A stretch of DNA of 64,000 nucleotides from Owenia fusiformis (GCA_903813345.2 CAIIXF020000010.1:1233169-1297168), one strand, 5' to 3'; positions 47,301 to 58,601 are shown, counted from the first letter of the stretch. The notes: generated from the sequence alone by a model not told the origin. A program made the numbers and translations.

Positions 47301-49807
47301 GCGGGTACTCACGAAACATTACATGTGCCTGACTGCATCCACATAGATCGACTAGCCACAGTGTCAAGGTCAAGATAATCTGAATAAAAAACAAAAGGTC
47401 AAAGGCAAGGTTCAACTGGGCCCCCGTAATAATCTCAGTTTGTTATAGGTTAATTACAATGATACTTGGACTGCGTTTTTGAACTGCCCGCGGCGCAAGA
47501 ATATTGCATATTCGAACATGACTGTATTCACGCCTTCTGTAAACTGTGAACAAGTCAATGTTTCATCCAGGGCATATTCGAGATCAATGCCCTGGCTCTT
47601 TACTAAGTGTTTCGTTCTGTGCAAAAGCTCAACCGGAAGTAGAAATGAAAAAAGTGGAAATGAACATCGAAATTGACGATTTTGCAACATTCTGGTGAGT
47701 TTTCATGTTCGAATCGTATTATAGACTCCCTTCGGTCGTTCGGGGTACAGAAAACGTTTGTGCCAAGCCCTGCGGGGTGTATTCGAAAATAGTAGCCCTG
47801 CTCTTCAGTCTAAATTTCTTAAACATTTAATAAGTTTCCCCCCTAGGTTTCATTAAAAAGAACAATGAGCTCATGCGTTGCACATTACATGCTCATACGT
47901 TTTCAACAAAAGCAGTTCATCCAAGCGCACCCAAACTGCTAATTATGCTGTGGCAACCTTGTTGGCTGCTCGCGTCTGTCAACCGCGTCTGCACGTAGCT
48001 AGTGTTCAATAAGTGATACCTGTGGAGAAACCTCCTTAAAAGATTACGCAATTCACTAGCACCGCGGGCATACAAAAAACAGTCTTGATGTTTCAAAAGT
48101 GAAATGTTGACAACCAAGTGTGACTAAAAACTAAAAACACTTCATATATTTGGCAACTTGAAATTCTCTTTTGGATCACGAACAGGTATTAAAGCTTGTT
48201 TATGTTTGGCGATTAAAATTTTTTCCCGAATTTCCGAATTGTGCACCCAAGAAACAAAAGTAAGATTCAAACTTTTACAAGCTTTATATAATAGAGATAT
48301 TTTGCACATACAGGTTCTCTTAAAAACGTGTAACTTAACCAACCTATTACAAAGGATTTTCACACTTACGTATCTCGATTGAAATTACCAGGCTTTACTT
48401 TCACTTTGGGTATTCTCGTCGTCTGCCCCAGACAAAGGTGGTTTCTCAATGTGATAGCAATTATGGCGAGCAAAGCTAACTGGAAAAAGAATTTATGTTG
48501 TTTCGTAACTCGACAGCTATGTTTTCTATGGGTCCTCAGCTTATTATCGAACATTTATTGCAATTATGAGAGTTCAAGTAAATAGTACATGTTATATCCT
48601 ATTTGCTCTGGACTTGAGAATGTTCCGAAGAAGAAAAGCGAATGAGAAGTTGGGGAGAGAAAAGTGGGAAAAACAGTTTTGGCAAAAATATGAAATACAG
48701 AAACCAAGAAAAGGAAGGCTACGTATAAAAAACCTCGTACCTCGTACCCACGAACCCACGTACGTGGGACGTGATACAGTCTTTGAAGGGTTCAACTTTT
48801 GAGATGTTAAGATTATTCAATCTCCGTATATGCTGAATTGTTAATGCATTAATGCACTCGTAGGCCTACATGCCTTAAAGATCTAACATTTGTATAGTCA
48901 TAAAAGAAGGCCAGAATTGCAAAATTGTTTATCTTCGTTAACTAAAGAAGTAGTACTCATACTGAATAAATAAAATCAAACACAGAAAGATTAACAATAT
49001 AATGTGATCAGTTGAATAAATGAAATGAAACACAGAATTCCATTTGGCAAATCCCCAACATGAGCGGGCCTTTAAATGGCGCTATTTTGACAAACAATAA
49101 AAACTAAAATGAACCATTCTGGCTTTATTTTATGACTCTAGATCTATCTTTCTTTGACTAGACGAATTTCACATCTCTAAATACTACGAGTGCTTCGAAA
49201 ATTATTATGTTAATTTCTGGTGTTAACCAATACCAAAACTTGTTATTTCACAAGATAAAAGAAAATGCAAGGAATGCTAACATTGATTGCATGAAACATC
49301 CCAACGACGCGTGGTTTTCGGATACTAGTCGGTATCTTTTTCCTTTGTGCATATGTAAGTTTTAACGAGTCAATGGGAGCCATTTGTCCAACTTTATTCC
49401 CTGACATTAATGCTGATCAAAATCTAAAGCAGCACTAACGTCTACACGTGCGTCTGCACATGAGAAAATGTTGTATTTCGATAAATGAAAAAATAAAACC
49501 GACACTTGCCTTTGCCATTGTAAATGGTCGCGATTATGTCCAGTAACTGATGAAAAGTATAGAGCGAAAGCAGAACATCGACTATTTGGTTGCCTGGAAA
49601 ACATGGACTAAAAATATGAATCGAGAGCTAAGAATGGAATTGGAAAAGAGATATCTGTGATCTTAAATGTTATACTTTGATCATAAAGAATTTTACAGTT
49701 TAATCATCGAATTACATATTAATTGATCAATAAAAACTTACTTCAAACAACAATTTACGTAATTATGTATTTCTTAGTTTTCTTACCAAATAAGTGTACG
49801 TCGCCAT
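38358..49807 (-). CDS. gene D: small secreted cysteine-rich protein, IL-17-like
   Basis: Exons on the minus strand: 49807-49787 (MATYTYL), 48479-48370, 43446-43312 and 38544-38358, phases 0, 2, 2, giving 150 residues. It is the duplicate of gene C: exon 3 differs at only a few residues (FVDSDAPVGSDSTCEM; IPLIIIEQIEC) and so does exon 4 (AECNQC, TCFQTYGNHWVPLLC, VPSGCTC). The signal peptide reads MATYTYLLALLAIIAITL; the linker after it (RIPKVKVKPGNFNRD) lacks the Gly-Pro run of gene C. Introns 2 and 3 have grown to almost 5 kb by transposon insertion, yet every splice site and frame is intact, so the gene may be functional. TATA lies 56 bases upstream; gene B is divergent. Confidence 0.72.
38641..38945. 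mobile_element. 305 bp foldback element with 9 bp target duplication
   Basis: CAAGGAGGATTGGCTCCCAG and its inverse are the ends; GCATTTGCA is duplicated at 38632-38640 and 38946-38954. Gene C's intron shows the unoccupied site (GGCATTTACATTG at about 22585). A 9 bp duplication fits Mutator-type elements. Confidence 0.8.
39532..42272. mobile_element. near-palindromic foldback element, right arm interrupted
   Basis: Ends TATACTCCTCAAAAAA and its inverse. Without the nested insertion it is about 1.24 kb, with arms of about 600 bases meeting at 40104/40137. The word GTCCGCTGTGACGG with its inverse occurs four times (39730, 40091, 40137, 42003). TACTCCTC..AAGG ends next to TA are reminiscent of mariner MITEs. 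It lies in intron 3 of gene D. Confidence 0.75.
40407..41903. mobile_element. 1497 bp element, CACACTACCC family, 5 bp target duplication
   Basis: Ends CACACTACCCTACC and GGTAGGGTAGTGTG. ATTGC is duplicated at 40402-40406 and 41904-41908. The other arm of the palindrome gives the original site CCATTGCATGG, so the duplication is proven from inside the window. No transposase ORF was seen. GCGCATGCGC near the right end is NRF1-like. Confidence 0.85.
42807..42971. mobile_element. 165 bp MITE with 8 bp target duplication
   Basis: CCCGGTGTGAAA and TTTTACACCGGG are the ends; TTGAAAGA stands at 42799-42806 and 42972-42979. The related repeat at 31545-31560 reads AATGAAAGATC without insertion. An 8 bp duplication fits hAT or P elements. 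Confidence 0.8.
43484..44005. mobile_element. MITE built of GGGACTC/GGGGCAAA words in intron 2 of gene D
   Basis: AAGCCCGGTATACACCAATG at the left and CATTGGTGTATACCAGGCTT at the right are inverted; a third end-like copy lies at 43655-43678. The body consists almost entirely of variants of CATGGGACTC and ATGGGGCAAA on both strands, which keeps several frames open; these are not genes. Gene C's intron is uninterrupted here (about 23300). Confidence 0.7.
45000..45870. repeat. repeat ending in GGAC tandem words
   Basis: Ends with GGACGGACCAACGGACGG tandem words and then CACTGTGTGAGCCAAAAAC. A relative with ACAGATAGACAGATGGACGG and CACCGTGTGAGCTAATAAA lies at 60910-60998. Possibly the 3' part of a SINE/LINE-like repeat. 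Confidence 0.4.
46537..46770 (+). pseudogene. fragment related to the ORF at the window start
   Basis: Reads VIIQDQISK, a stop, then IPTWARLPVSEPLTFFEGDD and an acidic stretch up to about 46770. The first 55 bases nearly equal bases 6-60 of the window. The one stop, the lack of a start and the position inside the 3 kb element mark it as a repeat-borne fragment. Function unknown. Confidence 0.45.
47450..47950. repeat. inverted homologue of 57770-58190
   Basis: The stretch GGTCGTTCGGGGTACAGAAAA..CCCTGCGGGGTGTATTCGAA (about 47736-47793) and parts around it are repeated in reverse at 57797-57870. Short frames in both copies match in part (TKHLVKSQGIDLEYA / TKHLVQSYCIDLDYA). Unknown; a decayed gene or repeat. 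Confidence 0.45.
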
Positions 49808-49862
49808 GACTGAGGTGTTTTTCAAACTACGCCAATGTATCACAAAATTCGTATAAAGACAG

Positions 49863-49870
49863 TATTTATA
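49863..49870 (-). promoter_or_regulatory. TATA box of gene D
   Basis: TATAAATA on the minus strand, 56 bases before the gene D ATG, as in gene C. Confidence 0.65.
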
Positions 49871-50782
49871 CTTTATGTCTTTCTTATTTTAATTGATGTG
49901 ACAATTCTTCCGTCTGAACACGATTATTTCCTCTTCCTATCATAATGGATTCGTACTTATTATTCAGACACCAATAGAGGTAACATTTAGAAATATAAAT
50001 GAGTTAAACGTCTTAAAGGGTCAACATTCGCAAAACTTGTCATTTCCGCTCTGAATTTATGTTAAATATATTGGAGAGGGGGGTGTTAGACATTGTTTCT
50101 TTTGACGTTAGATCATGGTTTTGGGATATATAGGGTCTACTTTTCTTATGACAGATTTACACTTACAGTTTGCTTTTCTTGTTGGGTTTCTTTTTAGTCA
50201 CCCTTCCCTTTGGCATTTGCGCTTATACATTGTAAACATTAAACAGTACATTCGTTTAGTGAAAATATTTATCCGTTCATTTACATATGACTGTTATTTG
50301 TTATGTCATAAAATTGCACACCGTCTCTTATTATGTAATTTCTGAAATGTATAACCTTATTCTAGTTTTTATTATAAAATTTAGAAGATATTACAGCCAG
50401 AGAACAGCAAAGCGATTTTTAAATGTAAATTTGCCATTAGCCTAAATTAATTAATTTTTATCCTTACTTTCAATTTGAGACCAATACGATGAGTTGATGT
50501 TTTTTTCTTTAGCATGCACATTTGTTGGATCACTCTGAATAAATCTATCACACGCCTCTTGTAAATCAGAATAGTTCAACCCCCTCATCAAATCAACAAT
50601 AGCATTGACGTTGCTTACATAACCTTAATGAAATAATTGTGATTTATTTACCTTCATTATTTCCCCTGTCAAGACCTGTTAGTTCTAGAAAGTAATATTT
50701 CACATAAATGCTAAATTGAGAACTCTCTTCGGAAAAATAAAATATGTCCTTGCATATTGTTATTGTCCTGTAATCAATATAC

Positions 50783-50790
50783 TATAAAAT
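50783..50790 (+). promoter_or_regulatory. TATA box of gene B
   Basis: TATAAAAT, 55 bases before the gene B ATG, as in gene A. The region between this and the gene D TATA box (49871-50782) is the second copy of the bidirectional promoter region. Confidence 0.65.
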
Positions 50791-50837
50791 ACTTTTTAAA
50801 CTGAAGTCATTCCTAACAAAATACTACAAGGATTACA

Positions 50838-53800
50838 ATGAGGGGGTGCTCGGTGAGTTCATGTTTCAGAATTTATTTAAAACAAATAGCATTTAGATAA
50901 ATAAAATTTATTTTCAGATAGAATACAATCGTTGATAAAGTGATTAACTTGAACTGGTGTTGACGAAATGTGTGATATAAAAAATAGACGAGAAGATTAC
51001 ATACCGATTGTAAAGAATCTACAAGTCTTTAATTACATGTGTTAGAGGTACTGAAAGACCAATATGCAATGTGCGAATAATTGTATGATAATCCGTGATC
51101 AAATATCACTTCTCAAAAATAATTAGCAATTTACCGAAAATTCAATTTACAATTACCTCGTTGATTTCAATGTGGTGTCAAATTTGGTTGAATGGAGATT
51201 TTTCAAATTTTTCTTTCACAGCTTGATCAAGAAATACAAACCAAACGTTTTTAAAGAGACAACATTACATGGGATCTAGGAAAAAATCACTCAGAATCCT
51301 CCGAAATTATTATTGTGAATATTCTGGCAAAAATGTATCATAGATACTTATTAGAGCTTATTAGACACCTTAGAAGAATAATTTTGCACAAGTTTACAAG
51401 TTTTTAATAAGTCATAAAAAAGTAGACCTTTAGTTGCCGAACTTGTGGAGAGGAGTGTATTTGTCTACCGATTGAAAGACACTGTTTATAGTTTGGCACA
51501 CATTTATTCTTCTATGATTTATGTACCTTTGACTGTTTGTATATATCATTAATATATTCAATATATTATAGCTATCAGAAATATATTCAATATATAATAG
51601 GTCTCAGAGATGTATTCAATATATAATAGGTCTCAGAGATGTATTCAATATATAATAGTTCTCATAAATATATACAATATATAATAGTTTTCATAAATAT
51701 ATACAATATATAATAGTTCTCATAAATATATACAATATATAATAGTTCTCATAAATATATACAATATATTATTTAACAAATTGAATTTCAAAAAATAATT
51801 GCACCAATTCTAATGTAACTATTTTACCTAAACTTAAAGTTTACAAATACTATACTAGCTCTGTATAAAGACTCTCTGACTTTTTAAATGGTGGACAATT
51901 GAGTGTTTATGCTGAGCTAGTATTTAATCAACTTAATTGATCGCTCGTAATAGTTTCGATTTTTCAAATAATTGTACATTTCCCCGAGTGTTAAACTACA
52001 GCACATTTAAAAACCTCCAATGTTAAAAATCCGACCTGTTCTATTGTGTTTATATGTTTCATAAGTCACATAAGTTGCTAATATAATGCTTATATCAACA
52101 GATAGCAATCGTGGCGGCTCTTGCCTTGGTCGGAACAATGGACGCGTATACTGGCTATGGGTTTAGTGGACCAAACAACTATAATAGGGACGCACTGTTG
52201 TAAGTAGCCCGCTACTAGTTCTTCTCGATATTTTGCGATCTATTTCATTTAATTTGATTTTAGTTTGATTTTGAAAAATGTAGACTATGAAACATGACCA
52301 AAAGCTCAACTTTTCATTGCTCATAGGGACACGTTTTGTCCCTCAATCACAAACTATTTTTGGTTCAAATATGCTTCAAAACTACAAAAACAAGATTTAA
52401 TTTTTATCAGCGGTAATCTGTTGAAAGCCCATGGTATAACTCAAGCTTTCAAGAAAACCATTTTCACATTTCGAGAAACAAAAGTTGATTTTGAGTATTT
52501 ATTTGTATTTCTATCACGGTATGAATCAAAACGATGGCACAACCGCGCGCGGACTGCGACTCGCATAATTCAAAACGAGGTTGATGTACACAGGCGGTAA
52601 ATCCAAACTTAATTTGGAGAACATTTTATGATTTGGGGTAAATAATTACTGGATAAATTACACAAGAGCAGGTATGTCCCATTCGGTTATCCACATACAT
52701 ACACTCCACCTGCATTAGCATTCTTGTTGCTCATTTGTCCAATAGCAATTAGCATGAAGGCACACAATTTCGAAATCTGCCAGAAAATTTAATTTTGTCA
52801 AATGTTGTCCCAAATATACCGATGATTTTAACAAGGAAGAACCAGATTCATTGCATTATTATAAAGATTCAAGTATTGTTGGCACAATTACATCTTCGTG
52901 TGATCTTTGGTTAGCGGAAAACGTACCATTGCTGAGAAAATTGGAGTTCAGAATGGCCGCAGTCCATCTATCTGCCCAACGCAGTCCGTCAGATAGGACG
53001 ATTTGTGTAATTGTGACCGAAATGAAGCAAATTTTGTCCAAATACGAGATCACACCATGGCATGACCGAATGGGGTGGATGGATTTTTGATTTAATTGGT
53101 CAGATGGAGAAGGTTGATTTGGTGAAGTGATATATGTCTGGGTGGTTCTGTAGAAGATAAATGAGATGTTGCTTGGCTTTTGCTGCATGTTTCACTTCTC
53201 CTTAAAAAGTCTGGAGGATTATCTTTTTCCGAAACAATAAGAGCATGGACACTATAATTACATTTTTGTGTATTTGCAGCTAGACTGCGTTGCATAGAAT
53301 ACCAATGGATGCTGTGTTGGGTTGTTAAACTAACCTTATTAACTGGGCTTAACTGGATTGTGTCCACCGTGAATGCGCAGTTTGAATCTAATTTTCTCCT
53401 CATAAAAACATTCTGTTATCATACCATGCTCACAGCTCATACTTGAGTATAGATATTCAGAAACTCGTTGAAAATCTTTTCAAATGTATGCTAAGATGAA
53501 TTATATGTACAAGTAAAATCAGAATTTTGCTACTGTTTCAGCTTAATCTTATACAATGGCTTATTTTCTTGTTATCAACATAACAACAATGGATACAGAG
53601 AATAGACACTAACATAGCAGTTGAAATACTTGGATTTCTCAATTTTGTCCATCGAGGTGGAAGGCAATGCCGGATGTCCCCTCCATTTTGGCGCTGAACC
53701 ACACGCGTTGAACAGTTGGAACGCGAGTCGCAGTCCGCGGCTGTGCCATCGTTTTGATCCTCCACCTTATCCATGTTTGCGCCATTTACTTCAAAATGAA

Positions 53801-56284
53801 AAGCTATGTCTCAGGCCCGTAAGACACTTTTCTCCAAGGGGGGTGCGGTTTTTAGCTTACTAAAGAGAATATAAAATTGTCAATTTTTTGGCCGCGAAAA
53901 TCAAATCGCGTAAGTCAGAGGGGGGGGGGGGAGGGGGGCTCAGTTACTCCCTTTATTGGTTTGGAATTAACAAATGCAACTTCCAAAAGTTCCAATTGTT
54001 TTGTGGGGGGTGTGAGGAGTGGTCCACTCCCCCTAGAACATTTTACAGTTTTGAGATGCTATTTGGTGCTTTCTGGGCACTTTCAAAGTGTATGTTTCCA
54101 AGTAGTAAGCCACCACCATGGGAATAAGAGTTGAGTGAATAAAAAACCGAGCATTAAGGGGGGTCACCCCCAGGAAAATTTTGAAATTTGGTTGTATTTG
54201 GAGCGAATTTGCAACCATCTGGTACGCCTGTGTGTTATGAGTCAATAAGAAAAAATGTGTATTTTTTCAAATTCTTTTGGGGGTGTCAAAGTGGATGAGA
54301 GGGTGAAGTGGGATGTGGTGCCAGTAATGGAGCATGGGGTTGTCCCCCATAAACATTGACTATATCAAGGTGCTATTTGATGATGTCTGGGCACTTAAAA
54401 AATGTCTGAGACAATACATGAAATTCAGAATATTTTCTTTTGTTTTGTGGGTGAGGGGTGGCTAACTCTCCTAGAAAATTTTACAATTTAAAGATGATAT
54501 TTGGTGCTTCTGGGCACTTTTAAAGTGTATTAGTCAATAAAAACATTGAAAAATAATCACAATTTTTTTCAAGTTTTGGGGGTGTCAAAGGGGGGGGGGG
54601 GGGTGCCAGAGGGGGAGGTGGGGCTGGGGTGCCAGAGGGGGAGCAAGTGTTTGTCCCCCATATCAAAATTTACAATATCAAGGTGCTATTCGATGAAGTT
54701 TGGGCACTTTAAAAGTGTCTGTGCCTAAAAGTGCCTATTTCCCAAGAAAATTTTACAATTTTAAGATGCTATTTGGTGCTTTCTGGGCACTTTAGTCAAT
54801 AAAGTCAATAAAAAAAATTAGAAATTTTTTTTTTGGGGGGGGGGGCTGCCAGAGGGGGAGGTGGAGTGGGGATGCCAGAGGGCGAGTAAGTGTTTGTCTT
54901 CCAGAATCATTAACTTTATCAAGGATGATGATGATGTCTAGGCAATTTAAAAGTGTCTGAGACAGTACATAAAACAAATTCAGAACTTTTCCATTGTTTT
55001 GTTTGGGGTGTGAGGGGTGGCCCACTCCCCCTAGAAAATTTTACAATTTTACAACGCTATTTGGTGCTTTCTGGGCACTTTTCAAAGTGTATGAGTCAAT
55101 TAAAGAATTTGAGAAAATCACAATTTTTTTTTTTGGGGGGGGGGGGGGGGGTCAAGGGGGGGGGGGGGCGCCAGAGGGGGGGGGGGGGGTCTATGAAAGT
55201 GCAAGATGCAAGAGGGGGAGCAAGTCCCCCAAAAACACTAACTATATCAAGGAGCTATTTGATGATGTCTGGGCACTTTAAAAGTGTCTGAGACAAAACA
55301 CTAAAATAAATTTAGAACTTTTCCATTGTTTTGTGGGGGGTGTGAGGGGTGGCCAATACCCCTAGAAAATTTTACAATTTTAAGATGCTATTTGGTGCTT
55401 TGTGGGTACTTTCAAAGTGTATGAGTCAATGAAAAAAAACTACAAAAAAAATATTTTTCAAAAAAAGAATTTTTTTCAATTTTTTTTCAAATTTATTTTG
55501 GGGGGTGACAAAGGGGGGTGCGGTCGCACCCATCGCACCCCCCCATCTGACGGCCCTGTGTCTTATTAATCGCACAATAAAAGAACATTTAATATGTTAG
55601 TTTAGCTAAATATGTCTGAAAAGTTTATGTTAATCTATCCTTAGAATAGACACTGATGCACCCAAAGAAGCGAAACCAACATGCGAAGTTTTGAGCAGTT
55701 TCTACACAGTGGCGTCGAGAGAAATGCCTTCGTCTGCTTGTTTGCCACTTGTCGTACTAACACAAATTGAGTGCAAGTAAGTACATTCGGGCAACACCGG
55801 CCACTCCCGACCATTTATCTTTGAACTGCATCAATGTCTTAGTAATTCCTTATGCTTTATGGTTTCTTTGCGATTCATATCGACAAACAATGCGTAATCG
55901 ATTTTACATATAGCATTTTATATCCCTTCTCCTAAGATTCAGGCCGATTATAACATGACGAACGTTTAACATGAAAATTTACTTTGCCATACATAAAATT
56001 TGGAAATTTATGACAAAGATGATCTTGTAAATCGCCTAAAAAGGTTTTGACAAGTGATCCATCCACTAATATAACACTATATATTGTTACACGTATATTC
56101 CAGACATACCATGAGGAGTTGTGACCAATGTAGTAGCAACGATAAGAATGCCACGATTCCTGTGTGTATCCAGACGTATGGGAACCATTGGATACCACTT
56201 TTCTGCACGGGTGGTATACGTTGGACATTCGTACGTGTCCCATCCGGATGTAGCTGTTACAAAGATGTTAAGAAAAAGAAATAA
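50838..56284 (+). CDS. gene B: small secreted cysteine-rich protein, IL-17-like
   Basis: Exons 50838-50852 (MRGCS, donor GTGAGT), 52102-52199, 55645-55776 and 56104-56284, phases 0, 2, 2, giving 141 residues. It is the duplicate of gene A: exon 3 is almost the same (PTCEVLSSFYTVASREMP; LPLVVLTQIEC) and exon 4 keeps SCDQC, IPVCIQTYGNHWIPLFC and FVRVPSGCSC, with NDKNAT adding an N-glycosylation sequon. The signal peptide is MRGCSIAIVAALALVG. The linker encoded by exon 2 differs most, as between C and D. The stop overlaps AATAAA as in gene A. All sites are intact. The second intron carries two large insertions. Confidence 0.75.
51545..51772. repeat. 29 bp AT-rich minisatellite, ~8 units
   Basis: The unit AATAGTTCTCATAAATATAT plus ACAATATAT repeats every 29 bases in intron 1 of gene B; earlier units have CTCAGAGATGTATTC in place of CTCATAAATATAT. 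Confidence 0.8.
52525..53758. mobile_element. 1.2 kb element with 40 bp inverted ends, intron 2 of gene B
   Basis: ATCAAAACGATGGCACAACC at the left and CTGTGCCATCGTTTTGAT at the right, continuing through GGACTGCGACTCGC on both sides. No target duplication seen. Frames inside (52851-53403, both strands) have no recognisable domain. Confidence 0.65.
53812..55558. mobile_element. 1.75 kb hAT-like MITE with long G tracts, 5 bp target duplication
   Basis: Ends CAGGCCCGTAAGA and (inverted) CAGGGCCGTCAGA; TGTCT is duplicated at 53807-53811 and 55559-55563. The body is an irregular tandem array with two alternating modules, one with CCTAGAAAATTTTACAATTT and TTTGGTGCTTTCTGGGCACT, the other with GGGGTGCCAGAGGGGGAG, separated by runs of up to about 13 G. 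CAGGGCCGT-type ends are common in hAT-derived repeats. It fills most of intron 2 of gene B; open frames inside are low-complexity. Confidence 0.7.
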
Positions 56285-56870
56285 ATAGAGCTTGCATATA
56301 CTAGGATTGTCTAATAGTATATAATCAATATTTCGAATGGAATATGGTTTGGACTGATCACTTGATTACACCTTATTTGAGTTAAAATAGGACGACAGGC
56401 CTTCAGTATATCATGTACTAGAAACATCGTACCAGGGACTTGTGAATGAACATTTGAAAATCATCATAGTAGTATTGGTTATATACTAGATTGATGTGAA
56501 GATAGACATCGCCATTCTGATACTCATCACTTATTCCTGCCTTCAACTAGAAATAAGAATCTATAGAAAAGCAAATAGAATACCATGATTTCTCATGATG
56601 AGACATCGCCACTGTTTCTGTTAGTCTATATCGTTCGGGGTTCAAATGCATTCTTATACTCATCCACATCGTTCTATCTTGAAAATAACCTTCCCAAACT
56701 CCACACGACTTGTAAGCGCACTCGCCGAAAGTTTGTTCCAGTGTTCCAATGTTTAGCTATCTTCCCCACGATTGATGCACAATCCACAAATAGCCAGTTC
56801 TTCATTCTTCTTCAATTCCTGCCAAACTAGAACACAGAATAGCCACTCCATATTTTACACCCGGTGATCT

Positions 56871-58600
56871 GAAATATGGGACGGAGGGAAGATGTTGTGA
56901 TTTCTGCAAGAAAATTCCCCAAATCTTGAAGATTTATTTTTTCAAGCGAAAGTTAACAATTGCACTTTGGTGGCGTTGCGCCTTTTTTAATAGATCTCAT
57001 ATATTAGAAGCTTATTGGTTTCAAAAAAATCCCAGAAGACCCAACATATTCTACCATGCCGTGCGCCAATTCAGCATACATCCGTTGCTAGATGTATGTT
57101 GCAAATATGTTAAGCAACCTTATAAATGTGACATCATAGATTGTACGCAAAACATCAGGGCGTCTTTAAATGAGAAATTCTAGAATTATGTCATCTTGAC
57201 TGTTAAGGAGTTCACCTGACTGATGTACAGAGATACAATTAATATTTTCTTCATACGTTTCATTTGTTGTAGATACTGTACATGAACTTGTATATTTAAA
57301 CATGACACTGAATTTCAAATATTTAATGATGCTCATTAAAATTATTTCTACTCGCATCTAGTCTATTGAAAACAAGTATATATTCTTGGAAATTGTAAGA
57401 TAGTTGTTATTACCCTTCTACATTTGAAATTGCCCTGTTTAAGGTGAGGCAATGGCTGAAGTTGACCTTTTACATTTTACATTTGCGCATAAAATTATGC
57501 AAAAATGATGACGTACTTCGCAATCCTTTTAAGTGATTTATAAACATATATAGGTCCATTATATATAAACATGTTAAAAGGGATTTACGAAAGTACTCTA
57601 TTGTTAACCTATCATCAATTTATTGTACAAAATGCAGTGTTTAGTAACTTTAAAATATGTAAATGAAGATTGGCCAATGGACTTAGTTTTGAATACTGAA
57701 ATATTCAACATAAATAAAGATTATGAATTGAAATAATTTTTGTTTGTGCTATACTCTAAAAATATATTTAAGAAATATAGACCGAAGAGCAGGGCTACTT
57801 TTTTCGAATACACCCCGCAGGGCTTGGCACAAACGTTTTCTGCACCCCGAACGACCGAAGGGAGTGAGGGGTTCGAAAGTTTTTGTGCCTAGCACTAACG
57901 AAACACTTAGTACAGAGCTACTGCATTGATCTCGATTATGCCCCGGTTGGAACATTGACTTTGTTCACAAAAACTCATTCCCCTTTCAATTCGATTACTT
58001 TTTTAAAATATATGTTGTACACTGGCGATCCGCTCGATTACGCTGGTTACCAAAACGAACCGTTTTGGTCACAAAATCATACAGCGGTGTAAGTGCGCTT
58101 GGATGAGCAATTTTTGTTGAAAACGTGTGACCATGTAATGTGCACCGCATGGGATTATTGTTCTTTTTCGTGATGAAATGATTGACCCCATTCTCTCATT
58201 CAATAGAATAGTAAACACAAAAGAAATCAAAAGTTAAACTGTATATGCCCGATAACATGCAGTGCACTGAAGTTTAAAACCTTAAACCCAATACTCATAG
58301 TTTATCCCTAAAAGACTGTTGACAGGTGGTATAAAAGCTAGTTTAAATATGGATGCATACAGTTGACTAAGAGGAAGAAACATGTGATGGAGGTTCAGTC
58401 ATTTTGTTAAGATGAGTTGCTTTGACAACAGATTCTTGACTTCTGCAGTCGTTAGGCCCCATCAGACACCTGGAGATCATCGATTTTGCAAACATTAGCC
58501 CTTTCTACCTAATTTTACCAATCAGTTAAAACTTGCGTCATGAGACTTTCCTAACTTGATATTATACATTGTTTTCATTCAGTTGTTGAATAGTACACGC
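56871..58600. other. gene-free stretch with an inverted repeat copy
   Basis: Nothing recognised at 56871-57700 except a reversed fragment of the GCGAGTAG repeat near 57340-57362. 57770-58190 is the inverted homologue of 47450-47950. Confidence 0.4.
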
Positions 58601-58601
58601 T

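Larger units (their letters stand above)
44303..47363. mobile_element. 3.06 kb element with CACTGTG ends and 5 bp duplication (Transib-like ends)
   Basis: The first 34 bases (CACTGTGGCTAGTCGATCTA..) are repeated inverted and without mismatch at the right end, with weaker match to about 62. TCAAG is duplicated at 44298-44302 and 47364-47368. Gene C's intron has the empty site (GGTCAAGGTCAAGG at about 23670). CACTGTG fits the CACWRTG heptamer described for Transib elements, which also make 5 bp duplications. Inside are a stretch with GGAC tandem words (45780-45840) and a copy of the window's first ORF (46537-46591) followed by more open sequence. No transposase was recognised. Confidence 0.75.
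38220..56870. repeat. segmental duplication, block 2 (genes D and B)
   Basis: Collinear with 21590-36310: D corresponds to C and B to A. Exon lengths agree exactly or within 6 bases and introns share flanking stretches. The block is longer because of insertions in the introns of D and B. Confidence 0.8.

Noticed and set aside
53092-55291. Frames of 80-112 codons, many Gly-rich
   Set aside because: They lie in transposon bodies with long G runs; low complexity and no conserved domain.
22283-56284. Spatzle/neurotrophin family for genes A-D
   Set aside because: Not excluded, but the C-x-x-C pair followed by IPV/VAT and the single GC(S/T)C ending fit IL-17 better than the usual Spatzle pattern; kept only as an alternative.
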